From: an uncultured Lachnospiraceae bacterium
GTDB lineage: Bacteria > Bacillota > Clostridia > Lachnospirales > Lachnospiraceae
DNA length: 58,158 nucleotides
Assembly: GCA_947643615.1 (NCBI GenBank)
Contig: CANRWO010000018.1
Span: 1-58,158, forward strand
Reading direction: 5' to 3'
In this document: positions 24,367-32,627 of the stretch, in pieces
Position numbering within the stretch: the first letter of the stretch is position 1
Layout of the letters: each line of letters begins with the position of its first letter
Made by a program: the position numbers and the translations under genes
Notes under the pieces: model-generated
Databases searched by the model: none
What the model saw: the letters and a program-made list of their open reading frames with translations, nothing else
What the model was told of the DNA's origin: nothing

Positions 24367-26016
24367 ATGGGCATCAAGAAAGATAAAGTGTTTGTGATAG
24401 GGCATAAGAATCCGGATACGGATTCCATCTGTTCCGCCATATGCTATGCAAATTTAAAGAGCAAGCTGAGCTCCGACACGGAATACATCGCCGTCCGGGC
24501 AGGGCATCTGAACGAAGAGAGCCAGTATGTTATGGAGCGCTTTGGCGTGCATCCTCCCGTATATATCAAGGATGTCCGGACCCAGGTGCGTGACATTGAA
24601 ATCCGTGAGACGGAGGGAGTATCCCAGGACATATCCCTGAAGAAAGCGTGGAGCCTTATGAGGGATAAAAATGTCGTCACTCTGCCTATCACGGAAGGAA
24701 ATAAGCTGGCAGGACTGATCACTATCGGGGATATCGCCACTTCTTACATGGATGTTTATGACAGTAAGATCCTGGCGGCTGCCAGGACCAAGTATAAAAA
24801 TATCCTGGAGACCCTGGACGGATGCATGGTGACGGGGGACTCGGAGGCCCTTTTTGACAAGGGGAAGGTGCTGATCGCGGCGGCAAACCCGGATCTGATG
24901 GAAAACTATATCGAGGAACATGACCTGGTCATTCTGGGGAATCGTTATGAGTCCCAGCTCTGCGCCATAGAGATGAAGGCAGACTGCATCATTGTATGCG
25001 AGGGGGCCCCTGTCTCCATGACCATCAAGAAACTGGCGGAGGAAAAGGGGTGTACGGTGATCGGCACGCCCCATGATACATATACGGTGGCGCGGCTCAT
25101 CAACCAGAGTATGCCCATCGCGCATTTTATGCGGAGGGAACGGCTTATCACGTTCCGATTGGATGAATTTACCGAAACGATCAAGGACATAATGGCTAAG
25201 AAAAGGCACAGGGACTTTCCCATTTTGGATAAATACGGGAACTATGTGGGAATGATTTCCAGGCGCAACCTCTTGAATATGTCCTCCAAGAAGCTGATCC
25301 TTGTGGACCATAATGAAAAGAACCAGGCGGTAAACGGGATAGAAAATGCGGAGATTTTGGAGATTATCGACCATCACCGCCTGGGAAGCCTGGAAACCAT
25401 TGCACCTGTATTTTTCCGAAACCAGCCGCTGGGCTGTACGGCCACCATCATTTACCAGATGTACCGGGAAAACGGGGTGGAAATTTCGAAAACAATCGCA
25501 TCCCTGTTATGTGCCGCAATCGTGTCCGATACTTTGATGTACCGTTCCCCCACCTGCACGGAGTATGACAGACAGACGGCGGAGGAGCTGGCATCTATTG
25601 CAGGGATCAGGGTGGAGGAGTTTGCACGGGAGATGTTCAAGGCGGGGAGCAATCTGAAGGACAAGACGCCCAAAGAGATTTTCTACCAGGATTACAAAAC
25701 TTTTTCCAGCAATGACATTTCCTTCGGCGTGGGCCAGATCAACGCCATGACAGAGGAGGAACTGGCGGATATTAAGAAGAAGCTTCTGCCTTATCTGGAG
25801 GAGACGGCGGAGTCCATGAAGGCCAATATGGTATTTTTCATGCTTACCAATATAATCAGTGAGTCCACGGAGCTTCTGTATGTGGGAGATAATGCGGAAG
25901 AATTGATCCAAAATGCATTTGGGGTTCAGGGGGATGTGGATTCCTTCCGGCTGGAGGGTGTGATCTCCCGGAAAAAGCAGCTGATTCCGGCATTGATGGC
26001 GAGTATGCAGCAGTAG
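24367..26016 (+). CDS. ppaC: Family II Mn-dependent inorganic pyrophosphatase with CBS and DRTGG domains
   Basis: This 549-residue enzyme hydrolyses pyrophosphate. The DHH half-site motifs are IGHKNPDTDSICSA (about residues 9-22) and LVDHNEKNQA and IIDHHRLGS in the second part of the DHH domain; the C-terminal DHHA2 domain carries RKKQ. Inserted between about residues 65 and 310 are CBS, DRTGG and CBS units that bind AMP/ADP (inhibiting) or Ap4A (activating) in characterised homologues. The frame runs upstream to 24298, but ATG 24367 has GGAGG. A PPase sensitive to adenine nucleotides is standard in this class. Cytosolic. Confidence 0.95.
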   Translation: MGIKKDKVFVIGHKNPDTDSICSAICYANLKSKLSSDTEYIAVRAGHLNEESQYVMERFGVHPPVYIKDVRTQVRDIEIRETEGVSQDISLKKAWSLMRDKNVVTLPITEGNKLAGLITIGDIATSYMDVYDSKILAAARTKYKNILETLDGCMVTGDSEALFDKGKVLIAAANPDLMENYIEEHDLVILGNRYESQLCAIEMKADCIIVCEGAPVSMTIKKLAEEKGCTVIGTPHDTYTVARLINQSMPIAHFMRRERLITFRLDEFTETIKDIMAKKRHRDFPILDKYGNYVGMISRRNLLNMSSKKLILVDHNEKNQAVNGIENAEILEIIDHHRLGSLETIAPVFFRNQPLGCTATIIYQMYRENGVEISKTIASLLCAAIVSDTLMYRSPTCTEYDRQTAEELASIAGIRVEEFAREMFKAGSNLKDKTPKEIFYQDYKTFSSNDISFGVGQINAMTEEELADIKKKLLPYLEETAESMKANMVFFMLTNIISESTELLYVGDNAEELIQNAFGVQGDVDSFRLEGVISRKKQLIPALMASMQQ

Positions 26017-26041
26017 GGGCCGCCTGGGTTTCCCAAAGGCT

Positions 26042-26068
26042 GGGCATGGTATAATATAAATCATGCCC
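26042..26068 (+). promoter_or_regulatory. Dyad around a TATAAT box upstream of the membrane protein gene
   Basis: GGGCATG (26042-26048) and CATGCCC (26062-26068) flank a centre that contains TATAAT (26050-26055). It could be an operator over a promoter or the ppaC terminator stem; there is no T tail and no clear -35 box. Confidence 0.35.
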
Positions 26069-26135
26069 GGAGGCTTGCCTGCACCGGGGCGCCTGAGGGG
26101 GGTGCGGTGAAAGAACGGGAAGAGATAGGAAAAGT

Positions 26136-28199
26136 ATGGATAATAGGACAAAGAATTTGAAAATCGGCCGTATGGCCAATGTGGCGGAAAACCTGTTTCT
26201 TGTGATATTGGTATTTTACCCTTTGCGCCATATCAATTGGGGGTTGGATCTGTGGGATACAGGCTATAATTACGCAAATTTCCAGTATATGGGGACAGAA
26301 CATATGGATCCCATGTGGCTGTTTTCCACCTATCTGTCCAATGTGGTGGGGAACCTGCTGATGAAGCTCCCCAATGGGGGCAGCCTTATGGGCATGAATA
26401 TATACACGGGGTTGACAGTCAGCCTGCTGGCAGTGGCGGGTTACTTTTTCTGCATCCGGAAGCTTCACATCTCCCCCTGGATCGCATTTGTGGGGGAGTT
26501 CGTGGCGATCAGCCTCTGCTGGTGTCCCACGGCGGTGTTATATAATTATCTCACATATGTGCTTTTTCTTGCCTGCATGATCCTGCTGTACCGTGGGCTG
26601 ACCGAGGGGAAGAATATCTGCCTCGTTTTGGCGGGGGCCTGCCTGGGGGCCAATGTGCTGGTGCGTTTTTCCAATCTGCCCGAGGCGGCCATGATCCTGG
26701 CAGTGTGGGCATATGACGGGGCGGCATGGGCCCGGGAGAAAAAGGGCGGTACAGTCCGGGGCGAAGGGTTGTGGCGCAAGCTTGGGCAGCACACTTTCTG
26801 GTGCTTTGCGGGATATGGGTCTTTCCTGTTAGCGCTTCTTGGCTTTATTCATGTGAAATATGGTTTCGGGAATTATGTGGCAGGCATCCAAAGGCTGTTT
26901 GCAATGACGGATACCGCTACGGATTATAAGGCGGACTCCATGCTGAGGGGCATGATCGATATTTATAAGGAAAATATGTACTGGGTAAAAAGAATCGGTG
27001 TTATTTTAGCCGCGGGGATCCTGTTTTTTGCCGCCGTGGATTTCCTGCTGCAGAGGCATGGCAAATGGAAGAATACTGTTTGGTGGTGGTGGGGCAGGAT
27101 TCTTCTGGCATCAACCGGCGCGGTATCGCTGGTATGGCTGTTTTTGAAAGGGTTCCGCATTTCAGAGGGGGCGGCCGGCCGGGTTGCCTTCCTGGGCACA
27201 CTGCATCCGTCCCTGCTCTTCCTGGCGGCATTGGTTTTGGGGTTGGTACTTTTTGCTGCGGAAGGCTGGCTGCTGCAAAAGCGCTGTGGAACGGAAAGGG
27301 CGCTTTGGTGGGAGAGCAGGTTTCTCTGGGGGGCGGTCAGTGTAGCTATGCTGATTTGGCTGTATGCCAATCAATTTTGTACCGTGGAATTTTTGTGGCA
27401 TGGGCCCATAAGTTACGGCCCTATGCTTCGGCCGGGGATCCTGTTTTTGATGCTGTCCATGCTGGTGGGCGCAGTGCGTTTTTTGGACCCTAAAAGTTCC
27501 GAGCGGGAAAAATTGATCAGTGCCATGGTGGTATTGGTGGTGCTGCTGACTTCCCTGGGAAGCAATAACAAAGTATATCCCAGCATGAATAACCTTTTTC
27601 TGGCAGCGCCTTACACATTGTGGCAATGCTGGCGTTTCTGCCGGAATGTGGGGGAGAAGCATATCGGGCGGATTGCCCTCAGCGCCTTTCCTGCCAAGGG
27701 GCTCCTGGCTGCTTTCCTGTGCATGTGCTTGTTCCAATTTGTGGGATTTGGGGCAAGATTTGCTTTTGCGGAAGGAACCGGGGTGTATGATCTTACGGCA
27801 ACGGTGGAAAACAATGCTGTTTTAAGGAATATCAAGATGGATCCCAATAAGGCCCGATGGCTGACGGAACTCAGCGCCTGTGTGGAAGAACGCGGGCTGC
27901 AGGGCCGGGAGGTGATATTGTACGGGTATGTGCCGTCACTTTCTTATTATCTTCAGATGCCCCCGGCGTTTAATTCCTGGAGTGATTTGCTGTCCTACAG
28001 TTATGACACCATGGCAGAAAGCCTTGCGGAGGAAGAAAGGCAGATCCGGGAGGGGACTGAGGAAAAGCCGGTGGTGTTGGTGAATTACATGCAGGCCGGG
28101 TTGGAAGAAGATGATAAATGGAAGCTGATACAGGAATTTATGGAAAATAACGGATATGTGCGTACCTGGCAGAACAATAGATTTGCCCTGTATGAATGA
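26136..28199 (+). CDS. Large polytopic membrane protein, possible GT-C glycosyltransferase
   Basis: A 687-residue protein with about twelve membrane segments, followed by a soluble C-terminal region of about 140 residues. The first external loop contains WDTGYNYANF, an acidic motif in the position of the catalytic Asp of GT-C (PMT/ArnT-like) enzymes, and this is the main hint of function. No other conserved motif is recognised. It may transfer a lipid-linked sugar outside the membrane. It is followed by a strong terminator that overlaps the convergent asnA gene. Confidence 0.6.
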   Translation: MDNRTKNLKIGRMANVAENLFLVILVFYPLRHINWGLDLWDTGYNYANFQYMGTEHMDPMWLFSTYLSNVVGNLLMKLPNGGSLMGMNIYTGLTVSLLAVAGYFFCIRKLHISPWIAFVGEFVAISLCWCPTAVLYNYLTYVLFLACMILLYRGLTEGKNICLVLAGACLGANVLVRFSNLPEAAMILAVWAYDGAAWAREKKGGTVRGEGLWRKLGQHTFWCFAGYGSFLLALLGFIHVKYGFGNYVAGIQRLFAMTDTATDYKADSMLRGMIDIYKENMYWVKRIGVILAAGILFFAAVDFLLQRHGKWKNTVWWWWGRILLASTGAVSLVWLFLKGFRISEGAAGRVAFLGTLHPSLLFLAALVLGLVLFAAEGWLLQKRCGTERALWWESRFLWGAVSVAMLIWLYANQFCTVEFLWHGPISYGPMLRPGILFLMLSMLVGAVRFLDPKSSEREKLISAMVVLVVLLTSLGSNNKVYPSMNNLFLAAPYTLWQCWRFCRNVGEKHIGRIALSAFPAKGLLAAFLCMCLFQFVGFGARFAFAEGTGVYDLTATVENNAVLRNIKMDPNKARWLTELSACVEERGLQGREVILYGYVPSLSYYLQMPPAFNSWSDLLSYSYDTMAESLAEEERQIREGTEEKPVVLVNYMQAGLEEDDKWKLIQEFMENNGYVRTWQNNRFALYE

Positions 28200-28217
28200 C
28201 CGTGGGGAGCGCCCAAA

Positions 28218-28252
28218 GGGCCCGCAGCTTACAAAAGCTGCAGGCCCTTTTT
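28218..28252 (+). terminator. Terminator overlapping the 3' end of asnA
   Basis: GGGCCCGCAGCTT (28218-28230) pairs with AAGCTGCAGGCCC (28235-28247) apart from one mismatch, and five T follow. It ends the plus-strand membrane protein transcript. The stem includes the stop and last codons of asnA on the other strand. Confidence 0.85.
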
Positions 28253-29239
28253 CTCCGCTTCCTCCATGATACTCTGGGGCCACAGGGAGCTTTGCACTTC
28301 CCCGATGTGGGCTTTCCGCAGGAAAAACATACAGATACGGGACTGGCCGATACCGCCGCCGATGGTATAGGGCACTTCCCCGTTAATCACTGCCTGGTGG
28401 AAGGGAAGGTCCGCCCGTTCAGGGCATCCTGCTTTCTCCAGCTGTGACAGAAGGGATTCCTTATCCACCCGGATCCCCATGCTGGAGAGTTCCAACGCGA
28501 TATCCAGGACAGGATAATACACGATGATATCGCTGTTTAGCTGCCAGTCGTCATAATCCGGCGCCCGCCCGTCATGGGGTTCGCCGTTTTCCAGTTTATC
28601 CCCGATCTGCATTACACAGACGGCGCCTTTTGCCTTGGCTATGTAATATTCCCGTTCCTTTGGGGTGTAGTCGGGGAACATTTCGGCAAGCTCTGTGGTG
28701 GTAATAAAGAAAATATCGTGGGGCAGGATCTCTTCGATGTAATCGAAATGGATCGCCATGTATTTTTCCGTCTTGCGCAGCACCTTGTAAATGGTGCGGA
28801 CGGTGTCTTTCAGCGTATCCAGAGTGCGTTCCTCCCTGCCGATGATCTTCTCCCAGTCCCATTGGTCCACGTAGATGGAATGGATATTATCCACTTCCTC
28901 GTCCCGGCGGATGGCGCTCATATCCGTGTAGAGTCCTTCGCCTGCGGAGAAGCCATACTTTTTCAGGGCATAACGTTTCCACTTTGCCAGGGAATGCACG
29001 ATCTCTCCCTCCCTGCCGTCCTGATACTTGATGTCGAAGGAGACGGGGCGCTCTACGCCGTTTAAGTTGTCGTTCAGGCCGGAAGCCGGATCCACGAACA
29101 AAGGAGCGGAAACACGCAGGAGGTTCAGGCGCTCTGCCAGCAGTGTCTGGAAGAAATCTTTCACGGTCTTGATGGCCACCTGTGTGTCATGGAGATTTAA
29201 TTCGGACTGATAATCTTTGGGTAATTTCAAATTTGACAT
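28229..29239 (-). CDS. asnA: Aspartate-ammonia ligase (AMP-forming asparagine synthetase A)
   Basis: The 336-residue enzyme makes asparagine from aspartate, ATP and free ammonia. It is related to class II aminoacyl-tRNA synthetase cores. Visible motifs are VSAPLFVDPASGLNDNL, HSLAKWKRYALKKYGF, GLYTDMSAIRRDE, HSIYVDQWDWE and the C-terminal GGGIGQSRICMF. Length is as in E. coli AsnA. GAGGGAAAC precedes the ATG. Single gene; repeat copy B lies about 100 bases upstream. No T-box leader is recognisable. Confidence 0.96.
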   Translation of the reverse strand: MSNLKLPKDYQSELNLHDTQVAIKTVKDFFQTLLAERLNLLRVSAPLFVDPASGLNDNLNGVERPVSFDIKYQDGREGEIVHSLAKWKRYALKKYGFSAGEGLYTDMSAIRRDEEVDNIHSIYVDQWDWEKIIGREERTLDTLKDTVRTIYKVLRKTEKYMAIHFDYIEEILPHDIFFITTTELAEMFPDYTPKEREYYIAKAKGAVCVMQIGDKLENGEPHDGRAPDYDDWQLNSDIIVYYPVLDIALELSSMGIRVDKESLLSQLEKAGCPERADLPFHQAVINGEVPYTIGGGIGQSRICMFFLRKAHIGEVQSSLWPQSIMEEAEKKGLQLL

Positions 29240-29335
29240 GTTTTTGTTTCCCTCATTTTTTATGTTGTATTATATACATATATTATTTAACCGCTTTTTT
29301 TCCTGTTTTGCAACAACTTTTTGCAAGAAACGGTG

Positions 29336-29463
29336 TATTCCCGCGAGCAACGAGCCAAGTGGCTGCTTGCAGACATTTGGCGACTGCCGCGAGGGTCAAA
29401 TACCCCGCTGCTCTGCAGCGCTGCAAGTTTGATACCCCATTGCTTGCAGCGGGGCCTTTGATT
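29336..29463 (+). repeat. 128-bp dispersed repeat, copy B
   Basis: It differs from 18246-18373 at three positions only (T/C, G/A and T/C). It carries the same terminator-like stem at its right end. It lies in the 490-base gap between divergent asnA and the radical SAM gene. Apart from this repeat and the LexA-controlled promoter, that gap shows no gene. Confidence 0.9.
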
Positions 29464-29618
29464 TGGCTGTGGCAGGAAATGGTTGTTTTGGTACAGACAT
29501 TTATGGATGTGTGACTGGAATTGCAATGCCATACTGTACGGTGAGGATAATTTTACGGTAATATTCCGGCAGGAGGCAGGGAATTATATGGGAACCTGTT
29601 TTAATTGGCATAAAATAC

Positions 29619-29647
29619 TTGCATAACCAGAACATATGTGCTATATT
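29619..29647 (+). promoter_or_regulatory. Promoter of the radical SAM/DUF4130 pair
   Basis: TTGCAT (29619-29624), 17 bases, TATATT (29642-29647). Start near 29654 would fall just before the downstream LexA-like box. Confidence 0.6.
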
Positions 29648-29667
29648 CTAATAAGGAACAAATGTTC
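29630..29667 (+). promoter_or_regulatory. Two LexA (SOS) box-like operators
   Basis: GAACAAATGTTC (29656-29667) is a perfect Gram-positive LexA/DinR core (GAAC-N4-GTTC) and lies at the transcription start. GAACATATGTGC (29630-29641) has one mismatch and fills the spacer between -35 and -10. Both positions would block RNA polymerase. The consensus is established for Bacillus and clostridia; binding here is inferred. Confidence 0.7.
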
Positions 29668-29729
29668 GCGGCACTGCATGCATATATTTGCCATGTGTGA
29701 TGGCCTTTGAAGGACAGGGAGGTAGCAAG

Positions 29730-31082
29730 GTGGAATTTCTGGCGGTGGGGCAGGAGATGCCTCTGATGGAAAAATTGGGTATTCTGGCAAATTCTGCGAA
29801 GTATGATGTGGCATGTACCTCCAGCGGCGTGGACCGTAAGGGTAACGGCGTGGATATGGGAAACTGTGTGGCAGCAGGCATATGCCACAGCTTCAGCAGC
29901 GACGGAAGGTGTATTTCCCTTTTGAAAATATTGCTGACAAACGAGTGTATTTATGACTGTAAATACTGCCTGAACCGCTGCTCAAATGATGTGCCGCGGG
30001 CCACGTTTACACCGGATGAGGTCTGTACGCTGACGGTAGAATTTTACCGTAGAAATTATATAGAAGGGTTGTTTCTGAGCTCGGGTATCTTGAACAACCC
30101 TACTTTTACTATGGAGCTGATCTTTCGAACCATCTGGCTTCTGCGCAAGAAGTACCGCTTTAACGGTTACGTACACGTAAAGGCCATTCCCGGGGCCGAC
30201 CCGGAGCTGATCCGGCGCACGGGGTTTCTGGTGGACAGGATGAGCATTAACCTGGAGCTGCCTACGGCGGAGGGACTGCGCACATTGGCGCCGAATAAGC
30301 ACAGGAAAAGTATCCTGACACCCATGCGGCAGATCCAGAACGGTATTACGGCAAACAAAAATGACCTGGTTCTTTATCGCAATGCGCCTACTTTCGTGGG
30401 CGGGGGACAGGCAACACAGATGATCATAGGGGCAACGCCTGAAAACGATTACCAAATCTTAAATGTGGCGGAAAGCCTGTATCAGAAATTTGACTTAAAA
30501 AGGGTCTTCTATTCCGCATTTGTCAATGTGACGGGAGACAAGCAGCTTCCTGCACTGCCGGGAGGGCCGCCGCTCCTTCGGGAACACAGGCTGTACCAGG
30601 CGGACTGGCTGCTGCGGTTTTACGGCTTTAAGGCCAGTGAGCTGTTGGATGAAAAACGCCCGTTTTTTAATGTGATGCTGGATCCCAAGGAAGACTGGGC
30701 GGTGAGGCATTTGGACCAATTTCCTGTGGAAATCAACCGGGCGCCCCTGGAGCAGCTTTTGCGGATTCCCGGGGTGGGAGTGAAGAGCGCGCAGAGGATT
30801 GTGGCTGCCCGCAGAAGTGCGAATCTGACATTTGCCGATTTAAAAAAGATTGGCGTGGTGCTGAAACGTGCCTTATACTTTATTACCTGTGGCGGGAGAA
30901 TGATGTATCCGGTCAAGCTGGAGGAAGATTACATTGTGCGGAACCTTACGGAAAAGCAGGAAAGGATCCGGTTTGGGAGCGACGGTATGAGCTATCGGCA
31001 GATGTCGTTGTTTGACGTGGGAAATTTCGGGCAGCCAGTGACGGTTACCGACAGGATCCAGGCGGCCGCAGGGCAGCTATGA
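29730..31082 (+). CDS. Putative DNA modification/repair radical SAM protein (TIGR03916)
   Basis: This 450-residue protein has the [4Fe-4S]-SAM motif CIYDCKYC (CxxxCxxC, about residues 76-83) in a radical SAM barrel. A helix-hairpin-helix follows (LLRIPGVGVKSAQRIVAARR, about residues 348-367), which is a DNA-binding element. ACTSSGVDR near the N-terminus and the HhH are typical of TIGR03916, which always pairs with TIGR03915 and is thought to act in DNA repair or modification. I chose GTG 29730 since AGGGAGG precedes it by seven bases; ATG 29766 is another option. The partner gene follows after 54 bases. Two LexA-like boxes lie in the promoter. Confidence 0.9.
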   Translation: MEFLAVGQEMPLMEKLGILANSAKYDVACTSSGVDRKGNGVDMGNCVAAGICHSFSSDGRCISLLKILLTNECIYDCKYCLNRCSNDVPRATFTPDEVCTLTVEFYRRNYIEGLFLSSGILNNPTFTMELIFRTIWLLRKKYRFNGYVHVKAIPGADPELIRRTGFLVDRMSINLELPTAEGLRTLAPNKHRKSILTPMRQIQNGITANKNDLVLYRNAPTFVGGGQATQMIIGATPENDYQILNVAESLYQKFDLKRVFYSAFVNVTGDKQLPALPGGPPLLREHRLYQADWLLRFYGFKASELLDEKRPFFNVMLDPKEDWAVRHLDQFPVEINRAPLEQLLRIPGVGVKSAQRIVAARRSANLTFADLKKIGVVLKRALYFITCGGRMMYPVKLEEDYIVRNLTEKQERIRFGSDGMSYRQMSLFDVGNFGQPVTVTDRIQAAAGQL

Positions 31083-31136
31083 GAACCCTGGAGCGTGTTT
31101 GAAGGGAGTACAGGGACAGCAGAGAGGCGGAAGGGC

Positions 31137-31904
31137 ATGACGGTATATAGATGTAAGGATTCTTTGGAGAGCATATTTACGGCAATTTATCTGGCTTATG
31201 AGGAAAAACGGAATCATTGGGACACTTGCATCAATTTGACGGACGAGCCGGTTTTGTTTGCGGAAGATGTATATGTGGAGCCGGATCAGGTTAAAATGAA
31301 TAAAGTAATGCGTTCCCTGCACCGCATGTTCGGAGAGAAAGATTATCTGTCGTTGTGTATGGCGCTGGCTTCCCGGGATGAGGGAAAAGCCCAGGCGGTA
31401 TACCGGACTGTGGTGGACGGACTTGCCATGAAACGGAAAGCTGGCCATCTGTTTGATAACCTTGCCAATGACGAGGTACACCATGCATTTGCCCTTGCCA
31501 GGCTGGTAGGCAGGGAAATCGGGCACTTGCGGGAATTTGTGCGGTTCCGGGAATTGGAAAACGGCGTGCTTTGTTCCGACATAGAGCCGGAGAATAACGT
31601 TGTCGCTTTTTTAATGCCTCATTTCTCAGACAGGCTGCCCCAGGAAAACTTTATGATCTGCGACGGGAGGAGAGGGATTTTTGCCATTCATCCTGCAGGA
31701 CGGCAGTGGTACTTATTTTATGGGGAAGAAGGACAGGGGCCTCTTCCTTTTAAGGAATCCGCGCAGGAGCAGGCTTATCAGGAACTTTTTAAATATTTCT
31801 GCCATAAAATAGCCATTGAGGAACGAAAGAATCCAAAACTGCAGCGGAACATGCTTCCTCTGCGGTTTCGGAAAAATATGACAGAATTCTTGCAGAATGA
31901 GTAA
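31137..31904 (+). CDS. TIGR03915/DUF4130 family putative DNA repair protein
   Basis: The 255-residue partner of the radical SAM protein. It matches the family in start (TVYRCKDSLESIFTAIYLAYE), the central HLFDNLANDEVHHAFALARLVGREIGHLREFVRF, and the late PENNVVAFLMPHFSDRLP and FAIHPAGRQWYLF. About half of such proteins elsewhere carry a fused uracil-DNA-glycosylase-like domain; this one has none. No enzymatic motif is known. The conserved linkage suggests a two-protein repair or modification complex. ATG 31137 follows GGCGGAAGGG; the frame is open to 31095. Co-transcribed with the upstream gene, hence probably SOS-controlled. Confidence 0.9.
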   Translation: MTVYRCKDSLESIFTAIYLAYEEKRNHWDTCINLTDEPVLFAEDVYVEPDQVKMNKVMRSLHRMFGEKDYLSLCMALASRDEGKAQAVYRTVVDGLAMKRKAGHLFDNLANDEVHHAFALARLVGREIGHLREFVRFRELENGVLCSDIEPENNVVAFLMPHFSDRLPQENFMICDGRRGIFAIHPAGRQWYLFYGEEGQGPLPFKESAQEQAYQELFKYFCHKIAIEERKNPKLQRNMLPLRFRKNMTEFLQNE

Positions 31905-31955
31905 AATGCACAAAAAAACAGGTTCCTTTGCCAATTTTTTTGAAAAGAAAGCGGC

Positions 31956-31983
31956 TTTACAATTTGATATTTAGGGATATAAT
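31956..31983 (+). promoter_or_regulatory. Promoter of the HPr-like gene
   Basis: TTTACA (31956-31961), 16 bases, perfect TATAAT (31978-31983). It leaves a leader of about 110 bases in which AACTCG/CGGGTT around GAAAT/ATTTC can form a small stem (about 32037-32062). Confidence 0.65.
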
Positions 31984-32102
31984 GTTTAAATATAGGAGCA
32001 GGAAATATATAGCAATGTCAGGGACTTCCCAATAAATAACTCGTGAAATTATATTTCGGGTTGTTTAGGGCAGCTCTCTAGTATTCGGAAAGGATGGTTA
32101 AT

Positions 32103-32327
32103 ATGGTAAAAACAATTCGTTTGACACCTGATAACGTACAGCACTTTGTGGATGTAACTTCCAAATGTGATTTTGACATTGATATCTCCTACAACAGATA
32201 TGTAGTGGATGCCAAGTCATTTTTAGGAGTGTACGGGTTGAACTTCAATCATTTGTTGAAGGTTTCCTACGACGGTTATGACGCAAAGCTGGAAGAATTG
32301 CTGAACCAGTTGACTGTAGCCTGCTGA
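32103..32327 (+). CDS. HPr-fold protein without the phosphorylatable His15 (Crh-like)
   Basis: A 74-residue protein that aligns with HPr over FVDVTSKCDFDIDISYN and the regulatory segment VDAKSFLGV, equivalent to the Ser46 region LKSIMGV of B. subtilis HPr. The active-site loop GIHARPA is absent; the sequence goes from LTPDNV straight to QHFVDV. It cannot accept phosphate from Enzyme I but keeps the Ser46-equivalent (about Ser41). This resembles Crh, the catabolite co-repressor that works with CcpA. The role is inferred. The start with AAAGG nine bases upstream gives MVKTIRLT; ATG 32094 is an alternative. No pts genes nearby. Confidence 0.75.
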   Translation: MVKTIRLTPDNVQHFVDVTSKCDFDIDISYNRYVVDAKSFLGVYGLNFNHLLKVSYDGYDAKLEELLNQLTVAC

Positions 32328-32350
32328 CACAGCGGGTATAAGCATGGACC

Positions 32351-32412
32351 ACCGGCGGGCCTGCCGGTTAAGAGAAAATGGATCCCCTGCGGTTCCGCAG
32401 GGGGATTCATTT
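32351..32412 (+). terminator. Tandem hairpins after the HPr-like gene
   Basis: ACCGGC/GCCGGT is at 32351-32368, then CCCCTGCG/CGCAGGGG (32384-32391/32396-32403) with a GTTC loop followed by ATTCATTTT. The second is the likely terminator. Confidence 0.7.
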
Positions 32413-32450
32413 TCGGTTTGGCGTAACAGGAAAGCGAGAAAAGAAAATTG

Positions 32451-32493
32451 ACTCCCTATGCAGGATAGAGTACTATCTTCATAGGGAGTTTTC
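32451..32493 (+). terminator. Second strong hairpin before the helicase gene
   Basis: ACTCCCTATG (32451-32460) pairs with CATAGGGAGT (32480-32489). The inner GATAG/CTATC closes an AGTA loop, and T residues follow. It has no obvious gene of its own, so it either backs up the upstream terminator or acts in the helicase leader. The remaining stretch to 32627 shows no gene. Confidence 0.6.
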
Positions 32494-32627
32494 TGTATTT
32501 TATAAACTGTGCCAAAATGAGCTTTTTTGCTCCTTTTGTGTGCATCGGCCAAACTCCCGGATTTTAATGCATGATGGCGCAGCCGGTTGCATGGGAGTTT
32601 CGTTTGGAAAGGGGCAGGAAGGTAGAT

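Noticed and set aside
29240..29340. T-box leader before asnA
   Set aside because: No T-box sequence or Asn specifier loop is seen, and the leader is too short and AT-rich.
18246..29463. Insertion-sequence ends for the paired 128-bp repeats
   Set aside because: The repeats are direct and 11 kb apart. The interval contains ordinary housekeeping genes and no transposase, so they are independent dispersed copies rather than the ends of one element.
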